From Flammeovirgaceae bacterium UBA6059 (lineage in GTDB: Bacteria > Bacteroidota > Bacteroidia > Cytophagales > Cyclobacteriaceae), in the NCBI GenBank assembly GCA_002435755.1, contig DIYH01000046.1, positions 124,001-188,000 of the forward strand: 64,000 bases of DNA, given 5' to 3'. The notes under the pieces were generated by a model. The model did not search any database, was not told the DNA's origin, and saw only the letters and a list, made by a program, of their open reading frames with translations. Shown here in pieces: positions 35,285 to 43,731 of this stretch; within the stretch, counting starts at the first letter, position 1, and each line of letters opens with the position of its first letter. The position numbers and the translations under genes are program-made.

Positions 35285-36403
35285 ATGAAGAAATATCTCT
35301 CTGAAGCATTGTTTTTAATTGGTGGTTGGATCACAGCCACTACCGGGGTAAGCTTCATAATGCTGGTAATGCTACGATATTTTGAAAATGCAGTTATAGC
35401 CAGTGGTTTCTCTGCCAAAAACACACTGGCATGGTACATGACCTCCGATTACCAACTGTTTGAAGGTCTGATTTTCGGCTTTTGCTTTGGACTGGTCCAT
35501 TTTGCAGTTCACTGGTTTACTGAGCGAGCCAATATCCAAAAGCTTCCATTTGGCAGAGTGATTCTTATCAAGTCACTCCTTTACCTCGCTGGCTTATTGC
35601 TTGTCTTCGTTATAGTTTTCACTGTGGTTTCTTCCATGCCCTACTTCCCTGAGGGTGCTATGGATGAACTACTAAGTCAAGACATGCCTTTATCGGTAAT
35701 GGCGGCAGGCTCGCTGTTCATCTTATTCTTTTTGATCCTCTTCAACTTCTTACTGGAGATCAATAAGAAGTTTGGTCCTAAAAACCTGATGCGCATATTT
35801 TCCGGCAGGTATCATTCGCCAATAGTGGAAGAGCGCCTTTTCATGTTTATCGATCTCAAATCTTCAACGTATTACGCAGAACGCCTTGGTCACTTCAAAT
35901 ACAGCCAACTCATTCAGTTGTGTTTTCGTCACCTCAATAAGGTACTGGATAAATATGACGGTGAGATCTATCAGTATGTAGGTGATGAAGCTGTCATTAC
36001 CTGGGATGCACGTAAGCAGTCTAGTTTTGGAAATTGCATCGATTTCTTTTTCGCCTACAAAGCTGAGATCGCATCGAATCGGGCAAAATATGAGTCCTTG
36101 TTTGGCCTGGTACCAGAGTTTAAGGCAGGTGTCAATTGCGGTAGCGTCACTGTAGCTGAGGTTGGTACCATCAAACGTGAAATTGCCTATCATGGAGACG
36201 TACTTAATACTGCAGCCCGTATACAGGAGCAGTGCAACAGGCTTGGCCATCGCTTGTTGGTTTCTGGTGAGTTCTTATCAGAAATGGATACCAATCATGG
36301 CTACTACACCATAGAATTAGGTGCCACTGAACTCAAAGGAAAGTATCAACCTGTGGCTATCTACGCCATAGATGACGAAATAATACAAGCGGTGGTGGCC
36401 TAA
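35285..36403 (+). CDS. membrane-bound class III adenylate/guanylate cyclase (second copy)
   Basis: 372 residues with the same plan as the gene at 18174-19241: about four membrane helices to residue 165, then GRYHSPIVEER and a class III cyclase domain. Catalytic marks are FIDLKSST, YVGDEAVITW, EFKAGVNCG (Lys) and HGDVLNTAARIQ (Asp, Asn, Arg). All metal and transition-state residues are kept, so it should be active and is probably ATP-specific. The 3' end overlaps the convergent MATE gene by four bases. Its position after the amidohydrolase on the same strand (40-base gap) may place it in that transcript. Confidence 0.92.
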   Translation: MKKYLSEALFLIGGWITATTGVSFIMLVMLRYFENAVIASGFSAKNTLAWYMTSDYQLFEGLIFGFCFGLVHFAVHWFTERANIQKLPFGRVILIKSLLYLAGLLLVFVIVFTVVSSMPYFPEGAMDELLSQDMPLSVMAAGSLFILFFLILFNFLLEINKKFGPKNLMRIFSGRYHSPIVEERLFMFIDLKSSTYYAERLGHFKYSQLIQLCFRHLNKVLDKYDGEIYQYVGDEAVITWDARKQSSFGNCIDFFFAYKAEIASNRAKYESLFGLVPEFKAGVNCGSVTVAEVGTIKREIAYHGDVLNTAARIQEQCNRLGHRLLVSGEFLSEMDTNHGYYTIELGATELKGKYQPVAIYAIDDEIIQAVVA

Positions 36404-37809
36404 ACCACCACCTCCTTCCACTTGCCTCTTCTGAAAATAACGATGGCTATCACAGCTTGCAGTGAGTGACAACCAGCAATAGAGATAAAAACCCCTATTG
36501 GCCCCAAACCTGCTGTGACTGCCAAGCCATATGATAGAGGGATCTGGATCAGCCAAAAGCAAACGATATTAATAATGGTCGGGGTTCGGGTATCTCCTGC
36601 TCCATTGAAAGCCTGGGAAACCACCATACCATACGCAAAGAAGACATAACCCAAACACACTACCTGCAGCGTAGTGATACCATATCCTACCACAATATCA
36701 ACATCCGTAAACAAGCGCATCACAGGTTCTGCTCCTAAAATGAAAATCATAGAGATGAACCCTAAGAAGACCATGTTGAACTTTGCCGTACGCCAAACAG
36801 AAGTCTCTGCTCTTTCCGGTTGCCGCGCGCCCAGGTTTTGTCCTACCAATGTTGCAGCCGCGTTGGCCATGCCCCATGACGGCAGAATACCGAATATGAT
36901 CACGCGAACCGCAATTGTATAGCCTGCCAGTACATCGCTTCCAAAAATGGAAAGTACCCTCATTAGAAATATCCAACTTGCCGACTCAATCAAAAACTGG
37001 CCCATACCACCGGCACTTAGTTTCAACATCGATTTCATGATTTGCCATTTGATCACAAAGTTTTGGCGTGTGAGTCTTACGATTGCCTTGCTCCCAAAAA
37101 GGTTGGATAGCTGGTACAACACGCCTATCGACCTCCCGATTGTGGTGGCTATAGCTGCACCTTCAACACCAAATGCCGGTACAAACCAAAAACCAAATAT
37201 GAACAATGGATCAAGGATTATATTGAGACCGTTGGCAATCCAAAGAGAACGCATAGCGATGGACGCGTCACCGGCACCTCTAAATATGGCATTGATCAGA
37301 AAAAGCATCATGATACTGATGTTGCCACCGATCAGTATTGCTGTGTAGCGCCAGCCTTCCTCTATTAAGTCAGGCTCACCACCCATGAGCACCAATAAGT
37401 CCTTGGCATAAACGAAACCAGTGATCCCAATCGCTATCGAAACAACAGCTCCAACTACCATGGCTTGAAAAGCTACTGTACCTGCTGCTTCGGCGTTTTT
37501 CTCCCCTACCCTCCTTGCTACCATGGCAGTCACAGCCATACTGAGACCAATAGATACAGAGTAGACCAGGGTGATCATTGATTCTGTTAAGCCCACAACA
37601 GCTACCGCATTGGTTCCTACCTGGCTTACATAAAACACGTCCACCACGGCAAACAAGGACTCCATGACCATTTCCAGGATCATTGGAATGGCAAGCATAA
37701 AAATGGCCTTGTTAATACCTCCGGTGGTAAACTCTTTCTCAGACCCTTGAATAGATGTGAGAAATAGTTGATACAGTTTTTTAATACTGCTTATTGATAA
37801 ATATGTCAT
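36400..37809 (-). CDS. MATE-family multidrug/metabolite exporter
   Basis: 469 residues with twelve predicted membrane helices after a 30-residue cytoplasmic lead. Motifs typical of NorM/DinF-type MATE proteins include PMILEMVMESLFAVVDVFYVSQVG, VGLTESM, FRGAGDASIAM and AFNGAGDTRTPT, repeated in the two halves as expected from the family's internal duplication. It exports organic cations or metabolites using an ion gradient. The substrate cannot be predicted. It is convergent with the cyclase, sharing four bases. Confidence 0.92.
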   Translation of the reverse strand: MTYLSISSIKKLYQLFLTSIQGSEKEFTTGGINKAIFMLAIPMILEMVMESLFAVVDVFYVSQVGTNAVAVVGLTESMITLVYSVSIGLSMAVTAMVARRVGEKNAEAAGTVAFQAMVVGAVVSIAIGITGFVYAKDLLVLMGGEPDLIEEGWRYTAILIGGNISIMMLFLINAIFRGAGDASIAMRSLWIANGLNIILDPLFIFGFWFVPAFGVEGAAIATTIGRSIGVLYQLSNLFGSKAIVRLTRQNFVIKWQIMKSMLKLSAGGMGQFLIESASWIFLMRVLSIFGSDVLAGYTIAVRVIIFGILPSWGMANAAATLVGQNLGARQPERAETSVWRTAKFNMVFLGFISMIFILGAEPVMRLFTDVDIVVGYGITTLQVVCLGYVFFAYGMVVSQAFNGAGDTRTPTIINIVCFWLIQIPLSYGLAVTAGLGPIGVFISIAGCHSLQAVIAIVIFRRGKWKEVVV

Positions 37810-37952
37810 TATTGAAATTGATACCTGTTAGAAAAAATTGAAGAAAAGATGGTCTGAACCGGCGCGGGGGGTGCGGCTATAGAAATACAATATCAGACAC
37901 AGGTATCTTCATAATGGTGCAAAGCTGGTGTTTTTTATTCAAACGCCAAAAT

Positions 37953-38495
37953 CTACTTTGACCAAAATCCGAAAAGCCAGTTACCCGGAGAATCAGGATC
38001 ATCACTTGTAAAGAATTGTGTGATGGCCTTAGCTAACTCTTCTTTACTTATTAGGCCATCACTGTTCAGGTCCAAATGTCGAAAGCTCTTAGCAGAATAC
38101 CTTACTTCGATATGATAGCCAACAAAAAAATCTACGTACTCCATCATGGATATGAATCCATCTTTATCAGTATCAAAAAAGGAGATAACGTTATAGGTCC
38201 ACTGTAATACTATATCAGGTTTTTTACTAGATACAATATGGCTATCTGCGTAATCAAGCCATTGATCGAGTGTGATTGAGTTTTGGGCCTGAACAGCATT
38301 TTTAATCGCTACCCATTGCTTATCAAAAGCTCGCTTCAGCTTGTCGAGCTTAGGAGTATCAATATCAAGTCCCCAAAGTATGCCTAAGTTGTCCGCAACA
38401 CCAATGAAATCGTCCCTCTCGAGGACACCATTGGAATTGAAATCCAATACATCAAAATAATGTGTCAGTTTCTGACGCAGTAAATCAGACAGCAT
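37953..38495 (-). CDS. EF-hand calcium-binding protein, calerythrin-like
   Basis: 180 soluble residues. Three canonical twelve-residue EF loops are visible at 18-29 (DFNSNGVLERDD), 108-119 (DTDKDGFISMME plus a flanking Tyr) and 142-153 (DLNSDGLISKEE). A degenerate second hand sits near 60-80. The first loop ends in Asp rather than Glu. Size, spacing and the Trp/Phe-rich helices match the calerythrin/sarcoplasmic calcium-binding type known from actinomycetes and some other bacteria. It is probably a calcium buffer or sensor. The gene is alone, with hairpins further downstream at 38584-38705 belonging to the other side. Confidence 0.9.
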   Translation of the reverse strand: MLSDLLRQKLTHYFDVLDFNSNGVLERDDFIGVADNLGILWGLDIDTPKLDKLKRAFDKQWVAIKNAVQAQNSITLDQWLDYADSHIVSSKKPDIVLQWTYNVISFFDTDKDGFISMMEYVDFFVGYHIEVRYSAKSFRHLDLNSDGLISKEELAKAITQFFTSDDPDSPGNWLFGFWSK

Positions 38496-38583
38496 AGCTT
38501 AATCTTTACATGAAAATATATACGAAACTATTCTGTTCAAACTAATTCTGGATCGGAGGACCTGAGTGCCCAGGAAAGGGCAT

Positions 38584-38614
38584 AAAAAAAGTCGGACGAC
38601 AATCGCCATCCGAC
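38584..38614 (-). terminator. rho-independent terminator, minus strand
   Basis: GTCGGA (38591-38596) and TCCGAC (38609-38614) pair; on the minus strand the stem is followed by a run of seven T (A run 38584-38590). It lies about 175 bases beyond the peptidase gene at 38789-40834 and upstream of the EF-hand gene, so it probably ends the peptidase transcript, with the preceding hairpin at 38678 as a first stop. Confidence 0.75.
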
Positions 38615-38677
38615 CAACCAGCTAATAGAGATAAAAGACCTAAGTCTTATTGTAAAGTTGACGTCTGGCGGTCAAAC

Positions 38678-38705
38678 AAAAAATACCTAAAAAAGAGTAT
38701 TTTTT
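38678..38705. terminator. AT-rich inverted repeat, possible terminator
   Basis: AAAAAATAC (38678-38686) and GTATTTTTT (38697-38705) are exact inverted repeats with a ten-base loop. The stem is weak but has T runs on both strands. It lies 84 bases past the peptidase stop. Confidence 0.45.
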
Positions 38706-38788
38706 GGAGTGTTTTTCATGAAGTGATCAATATCGTACACATTGAAGCAACTTTTTTGACCATAAACGGGGATTCCTCGGTCTAATCA

Positions 38789-40834
38789 CTATTCATCAGT
38801 CAGTCCACTTCTCTCCAGCAGGGCTTCTATCGAGGGTTCTTTCCCCCTAAATCTCTTGTAGAGTTCCATCGGGTGCTCGCTACCTCCCTTGGATAGGATA
38901 TTGTCACGAAAGCTTGCTGCTACTTCTTTATTGAAAGTGCCTTCTTCTTTGAAATAGCTAAATGCATCCGCATCCAGTACCTCTGCCCACTTGTAGCTAT
39001 AATACCCCGCTCCGTAACCACCTGCGAAAATGTGCGAAAACTGTGTACTCATGCACGCACCGGATACCTCGGGAAATAGCTCGGTCTTGGCAAAGGCCTC
39101 CTTTTCAAACTCAAGCACGCTCGCTATATCATCTTCGGTATTGATCGTGTGCCACTTCATATCAAGAATCCCAAAGCTCAGCTGTCGTAATGTCTGATAA
39201 GCCTGGTGATACTTTGAAGCTCTGATCAGGTTATCAATCAAGGCTTGGGGAATGGCTTCACCTGTTTGATAGTGTTCTGCAAACAGATCGAGACATTCCT
39301 TCTCCAACAGCCAGTTTTCCATGATCTGGGAAGGCAGTTCTACAAAATCCCAATAGACGTTAGTACCGGAAATACTGCTATAGCTTCCCTCCGCCAAAAT
39401 AGAGTGCAATGCATGCCCAAATTCATGAAACAATGTGTTGACTTCATCGAAGGTGAGTAGTGATGGAGTATCAGGAGACGGTGGCGTAAAGTTGCAAACT
39501 ATTGATACTACCGGCCTTCTCTCCTTCCCGTTGATGATCTGTTGTTCGCGATAGTTGGTCATCCAGGCCCCACCACGTTTTCCCTTTCGGGGAAAAAAAT
39601 CCGCATAAAAAAGTGCCATGAGCTTACCAGATCCATCATGTACCTCATAAACATTAACATCTTCATGATAGACTGGCAAATCGGAATTTGGCGTAAACTG
39701 TAGCCCATATAGTTTTTCAGCTACCGCAAATACCCCTGCTATGCATTTGTCCAGTTGGAAATATGGCTTGAGCAACTCATCACTTACATTGTACTTTTTC
39801 TTTTTTAGTTTTTCTGAGTAATAAGCCCAATCCCAACGCTGGAGCTCAATGTCATGTCCCAGTTCTTTGACAAATGCTTTGATCTCCTCAACTTCCGCTT
39901 TGGCACGACCCAACGATTTCTCTAGCAATTCCTCCTGAAGTTGGCCAACTCCTTCTACGGTCTTCGCCATGCGTTCCTCTAGTACATATGTCGCATAGTT
40001 ATCGTATCCTAGCAGTTTTACCAGTTCTGCTCTCAGGGAGACAATTGTCCGGATGAGGTCTTGATTATCAAACTCATCATTCTTAACACATTTTGTCATA
40101 TAAGCCTTGAAGAGCTCTTCTCGAAGTTCACGACTATCAGCATGTTCCATAAAAGGAATATAGCTTGGCGCCTGAAGATTGATCATCCACCCTTCCTTAC
40201 CACTGGATTTAGCTAAATGTGCCGCCGCATCTTTGGCATATTGCGGTAGCCCGGCTAAGTCTTCCTCATTCTCAATCAGCAATTCGTATCTATTGGTCTC
40301 TGCCAGTACATGCTCACCAAATTTCAAGGTCAACTCTGAAAGTTGCGTTGAGATCTCACGGTAGCGTTGCTTATCTGTCTCACCTAGTCCGGCACCACTT
40401 CTGAGGAAACCTTTGTAGGTCTTTTCGAGCAAAGTAGATTGCTCTGTGGTAAGGTTGAGTTCAGACTTTTGATCATGTACTTTCTTCACTCTATTGAAGA
40501 GCTCTTCATTCTGCATGATATCATTCTGAAAAGCAGTGAGCTCTGGGCTCAGGTCCATGGCAATCTTCTGGATTTCATCACTAGTCTCTGCCGAGTTGAG
40601 ATTAAAGAGGATGCTCGTGCTCAGACCAAGCTGATCACCCGAGTACTCTAAAGCTTCAATGGTGTTCTGGAAAGTTGGTTCCTCTTGACTGTCGACAATA
40701 GCATCTACCTCTTTCCTTGCAGCTTCGATGTTAGCCTTAACTCCCGGTACAAAGTGATCAGCATTGATCTGATCAAAAGGTGGTACCCCAAAAGGAGTAT
40801 CAAAAGGCTTTACGAGAGGATTATTCATGTTCAT
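38789..40834 (-). CDS. M3-family zinc metallopeptidase (oligopeptidase / dipeptidyl carboxypeptidase type)
   Basis: 681 residues, the usual length of the family. The zinc site is FHEFGHALH near residue 460 with the downstream Glu in WDFVELPSQIMENW. Other M3 signatures are SFGILDMKWH and FSHIFAGGYGAGYYSYKWAEVLDADAF (family end motif). No signal peptide is present, so it is cytoplasmic and breaks down short peptides. The sequence is closest in pattern to Dcp/PrlC-type enzymes; which of the two is not certain. Hairpins at 38678 and 38584 lie downstream. Confidence 0.94.
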   Translation of the reverse strand: MNMNNPLVKPFDTPFGVPPFDQINADHFVPGVKANIEAARKEVDAIVDSQEEPTFQNTIEALEYSGDQLGLSTSILFNLNSAETSDEIQKIAMDLSPELTAFQNDIMQNEELFNRVKKVHDQKSELNLTTEQSTLLEKTYKGFLRSGAGLGETDKQRYREISTQLSELTLKFGEHVLAETNRYELLIENEEDLAGLPQYAKDAAAHLAKSSGKEGWMINLQAPSYIPFMEHADSRELREELFKAYMTKCVKNDEFDNQDLIRTIVSLRAELVKLLGYDNYATYVLEERMAKTVEGVGQLQEELLEKSLGRAKAEVEEIKAFVKELGHDIELQRWDWAYYSEKLKKKKYNVSDELLKPYFQLDKCIAGVFAVAEKLYGLQFTPNSDLPVYHEDVNVYEVHDGSGKLMALFYADFFPRKGKRGGAWMTNYREQQIINGKERRPVVSIVCNFTPPSPDTPSLLTFDEVNTLFHEFGHALHSILAEGSYSSISGTNVYWDFVELPSQIMENWLLEKECLDLFAEHYQTGEAIPQALIDNLIRASKYHQAYQTLRQLSFGILDMKWHTINTEDDIASVLEFEKEAFAKTELFPEVSGACMSTQFSHIFAGGYGAGYYSYKWAEVLDADAFSYFKEEGTFNKEVAASFRDNILSKGGSEHPMELYKRFRGKEPSIEALLERSGLTDE

Positions 40835-41122
40835 GTTGATCTAAAATGCTTTTGAAAGCGAAGTTATACCAAATGGCTATCCGACAGAACAATCGAATCA
40901 ATAGAAGTAAAAGATCTAAGGGTCAAATCAGTGTATTCTTCTATTCGCTATTTCTTAGCTATTTGCACTACTCGCTTATTCAAATTGATCAGGGTGAATG
41001 GTAGAGTTATCCGTAAATAGCACGGACGGATCATGAATGTATCACTGCAAGAAAAGCTCAAAGTAAGGTAAGTAACAGCTCTATCAAGATTTCTCTGAAG
41101 TGACCATTTTGATCAAGGCTAC

Positions 41123-42055
41123 TCAGATTCTTCTAGCGAACAATAGTTCAAAAGACTCTTCAAAAGTCAGCCCAGGTTGTAATTCAATAAGCCCGTCACC
41201 CGTTTGAAATGCGTTGATACCACAAGTCATGGGCTCTAAAGCAACCGATCCAGAGTCTGGGGGTACAAATAGTTGAAGGTATCTGAAAGCCTCAGATCCA
41301 TTGATCACTATCTCTTTATCACCGTTGACTAATCTGCATAAAAATCCTGCTTGATCATGTCGAAAGGTCCTGTTTGCAAAAACATCGTCGATTTCGTAAG
41401 TAGTAGCCCGTACACCTACTTTTTCACCGCTAGGTAGGTACCTTTTGCCACAGAGCAATTCTGTGGTTTCAGGTAATTCCACTAAGCACCCGTCCTGGAA
41501 GCCAACATTAAAGTAAGGATGCCATCCAATGCCTACAGGCATTGAAGTCGCGCCCTCATTCCGGACCTTAAAATTCACTTTAAGTTTACCTTCAAAGTAG
41601 TAAACAAATTGTACTCTCAACCGGAACCGAAAAGGGTAATAGATGTAGCCTTCAGAGCAATGTTCGAGAATGACCGTGGCATGATCACCCGAAATGTGAT
41701 AATCGACTACTTCAAACTCCTCCTCCTGAATGAGCCCGTGAATAGCATTGTTGTTATCCACTTCATTGATAGGAAACTGATACTCCCTATCGTCCCAGAA
41801 ATACTTGCCATCAGCAAGTCGATTTGGGAAAGGAAACAGAGTGTCGTTTTTGGCCATGAGGTTGGCAGTGAGATCATATTCATCCGCTTCCCATAGTACT
41901 GACTTATCAGAATAGGCTGGGTAAATAAGAGTCAGTAGTTTGGCACCTCTTGCCGGGCATATGCTTATAAGGATCTGATCATGGTTGTACAAGTTGATTA
42001 CGTGATGCTCCTTGAATTCTTCGTTGCGAAACTCAAATGTCCTGTGATTAACCAA
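41123..42055 (-). CDS. aldose 1-epimerase-family protein
   Basis: About 310 residues of the galactose-mutarotase beta-sandwich fold. Marks are PARGAKLLTL, FPFPNRLADGKY, NAIHGL (catalytic His), VGIGWHPYF (second His), and LEPMTCGINAF with the general-base Glu further on. The frame is open up to 42094 with only TTG starts. TTG at 42055 gives the eight-base overlap with the lactonase seen often in this genome, so it is preferred. It is last in the PUL and would feed the dehydrogenase/lactonase route with the right anomer. The sugar is unknown. Confidence 0.85.
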   Translation of the reverse strand: MVNHRTFEFRNEEFKEHHVINLYNHDQILISICPARGAKLLTLIYPAYSDKSVLWEADEYDLTANLMAKNDTLFPFPNRLADGKYFWDDREYQFPINEVDNNNAIHGLIQEEEFEVVDYHISGDHATVILEHCSEGYIYYPFRFRLRVQFVYYFEGKLKVNFKVRNEGATSMPVGIGWHPYFNVGFQDGCLVELPETTELLCGKRYLPSGEKVGVRATTYEIDDVFANRTFRHDQAGFLCRLVNGDKEIVINGSEAFRYLQLFVPPDSGSVALEPMTCGINAFQTGDGLIELQPGLTFEESFELLFARRI

Positions 42056-42920
42056 AGCTGCATTCTTTCTTACCCTTATGATCAGTGTCAACAATAAAAC
42101 ACCTCCCTGATAAAGGGTAACGGTTCAAGTCAGACTTATCAAGCAAAAGTTTTGAACTAGTGATAAAAAGCTGATCCAGGTTTGACCCACCAAAAGTGCA
42201 ACTGGTCGGATGTGGTACTGGTAGCCCGATCTTATCAATGAGGCACCCGTCGGAGGAGTATATTTCGAGACGGCAGCCACCCCACATAGCTATCCAAAAA
42301 TGATCCTCTGCGTCAATGGTCATACCATCAGGAAAATCATCATTACCAAATTCAATAAAGACTTCTTTATCTGAGAGCTGTCCCGACTCCTTATCAAAAC
42401 AGTATCTGTACATACAGTGGCCATAAGTATCAATCATGAAAAAATGCGTTTCCGAACGATTCCATCCCATTCCGTTAGGTATGGATAATCCATCATCCAA
42501 CTTATCCTGTGTTAGATCATGGTTCAATCTATAAAGCGCACCACGACCAGCTTTTCCTTCCCATTCCATAGTACCTGCATAGAACTTACCATCAGGACCG
42601 ACCATACCATCATTAAACCTCACTGCTTCGTCATTAACAATCGGTGATGGTGTTATGAGTTGACATTTGTTCGTCCCCTTATCATACATGGCAAAGCCGT
42701 CTCTTAATGCCAATATTGATTGATTATTCTTCTCTAGCGTCAATACACCAACAGGCTGAAGGACATCATATGTACTGATCTCTTGACTGTCCCAGCTACC
42801 TTCAATAAATCGACCTTGCAACAGATCAACCCAAACGAACTTTTTAAGATCACTATCCCAGATAGGCCCCTCTCCATGCTCCGCTACATAATCAAATATA
42901 GGCTTTGGCTTTCCGATCAT
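42048..42920 (-). CDS. SMP-30/gluconolactonase-family lactonase
   Basis: 290 residues forming a six-bladed propeller. Metal ligands of SMP-30 are visible: Glu in EHGEGPIWD, Asn in VRFNDGMVG, Asn in SIPNGMGWN and Asp in FPDGMTIDAEDHFW. The enzyme hydrolyses aldono-1,4- or 1,5-lactones to aldonic acids. It overlaps the upstream SDR gene by four bases (ATGA) and is followed by the epimerase. The order fits a sugar oxidation pathway. Confidence 0.93.
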   Translation of the reverse strand: MIGKPKPIFDYVAEHGEGPIWDSDLKKFVWVDLLQGRFIEGSWDSQEISTYDVLQPVGVLTLEKNNQSILALRDGFAMYDKGTNKCQLITPSPIVNDEAVRFNDGMVGPDGKFYAGTMEWEGKAGRGALYRLNHDLTQDKLDDGLSIPNGMGWNRSETHFFMIDTYGHCMYRYCFDKESGQLSDKEVFIEFGNDDFPDGMTIDAEDHFWIAMWGGCRLEIYSSDGCLIDKIGLPVPHPTSCTFGGSNLDQLFITSSKLLLDKSDLNRYPLSGRCFIVDTDHKGKKECSFG

Positions 42921-43726
42921 TGTGTTTCCAGCCTATTTTTTCTGGCCGCAGATTGATTACTACCCTGAATAAGGAGCCCTATCCCTCCATCACTTCTGAA
43001 TGACTGACCAGTAATGTTAGCTGCATCTTTACTACATAAGAAGGCAATAAGCGAAGCGATCTCATCAGGTTGAGCGATACGTTTTAGCAGATGCATATCT
43101 ACACATTCGTCCAGCAATGCCTGGGGGTCGTCGGACTGATCAAGAGCATATTCAAGCATCGGGGTATCTATGGTACTTGGGCAGACCGCATTACAACGAA
43201 TGTAAGGTGTGTAATCAACCGCAATGCTTCTTGTCAGGCCTAGTATTGCCGTTTTAGAAGTCGTATATGGTGCAACGTTTTGTTGACTCATAAAGGACTG
43301 TGCACTCCCGAGGTTCACGATAGAACCATGTTTTTGATCAAGCATATGGGGTATGGCATGTTTGGCACATAGGAATTGTCCTGTGATATTGATGGACATG
43401 ACCCGGTTCCATTCTTCAAGGGAAGTTTCATGCACCGGTGTATAACCCAATACTGCCGCATTGTTAACTAAATATTCTACCGATCCGAATTCCTTTTTAG
43501 CAAATAGAAAAGCACTATCCACCGAGTCTTCATCTGTAACATCACACTCCTTGAAAATGGACCTATTACCCAGCTCCGTTTCTAGTCGTCTACCGCTCTT
43601 GACATCCTTGTCGAGCATGAGCACCTTGGCCCCTTCGTCTACAAATAACTTTGCTATTGCGGCACCTAATCCTCCTGATTTTGACGCGCCCGTAACTACT
43701 GCTGTTTTGTTTTCAAAACGTCTCAT
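42917..43726 (-). CDS. short-chain dehydrogenase/reductase, probable sugar dehydrogenase
   Basis: 269 residues, classical SDR. The cofactor loop is TGASKSGGLGAAIA (near 11-24), an Asp after the second strand (MLDKDVKSG) suggests NAD preference, NNAA is present, and the catalytic Ser (LGSAQS), Tyr and Lys (YTTSK) are intact. ATG at 43726 is used; a TTG at 43738 would overlap the dehydratase. With the lactonase sharing four bases and a dehydratase just upstream, oxidation of an aldose C1 to lactone is the likely reaction. Confidence 0.9.
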   Translation of the reverse strand: MRRFENKTAVVTGASKSGGLGAAIAKLFVDEGAKVLMLDKDVKSGRRLETELGNRSIFKECDVTDEDSVDSAFLFAKKEFGSVEYLVNNAAVLGYTPVHETSLEEWNRVMSINITGQFLCAKHAIPHMLDQKHGSIVNLGSAQSFMSQQNVAPYTTSKTAILGLTRSIAVDYTPYIRCNAVCPSTIDTPMLEYALDQSDDPQALLDECVDMHLLKRIAQPDEIASLIAFLCSKDAANITGQSFRSDGGIGLLIQGSNQSAARKNRLETQ

Positions 43727-43731
43727 ATTGA

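Noticed and set aside
37953..38495. Recent transfer of the EF-hand gene from a eukaryote
   Set aside because: There is no intron trace or unusual base composition by eye, and bacterial calerythrins exist; evidence is too weak.
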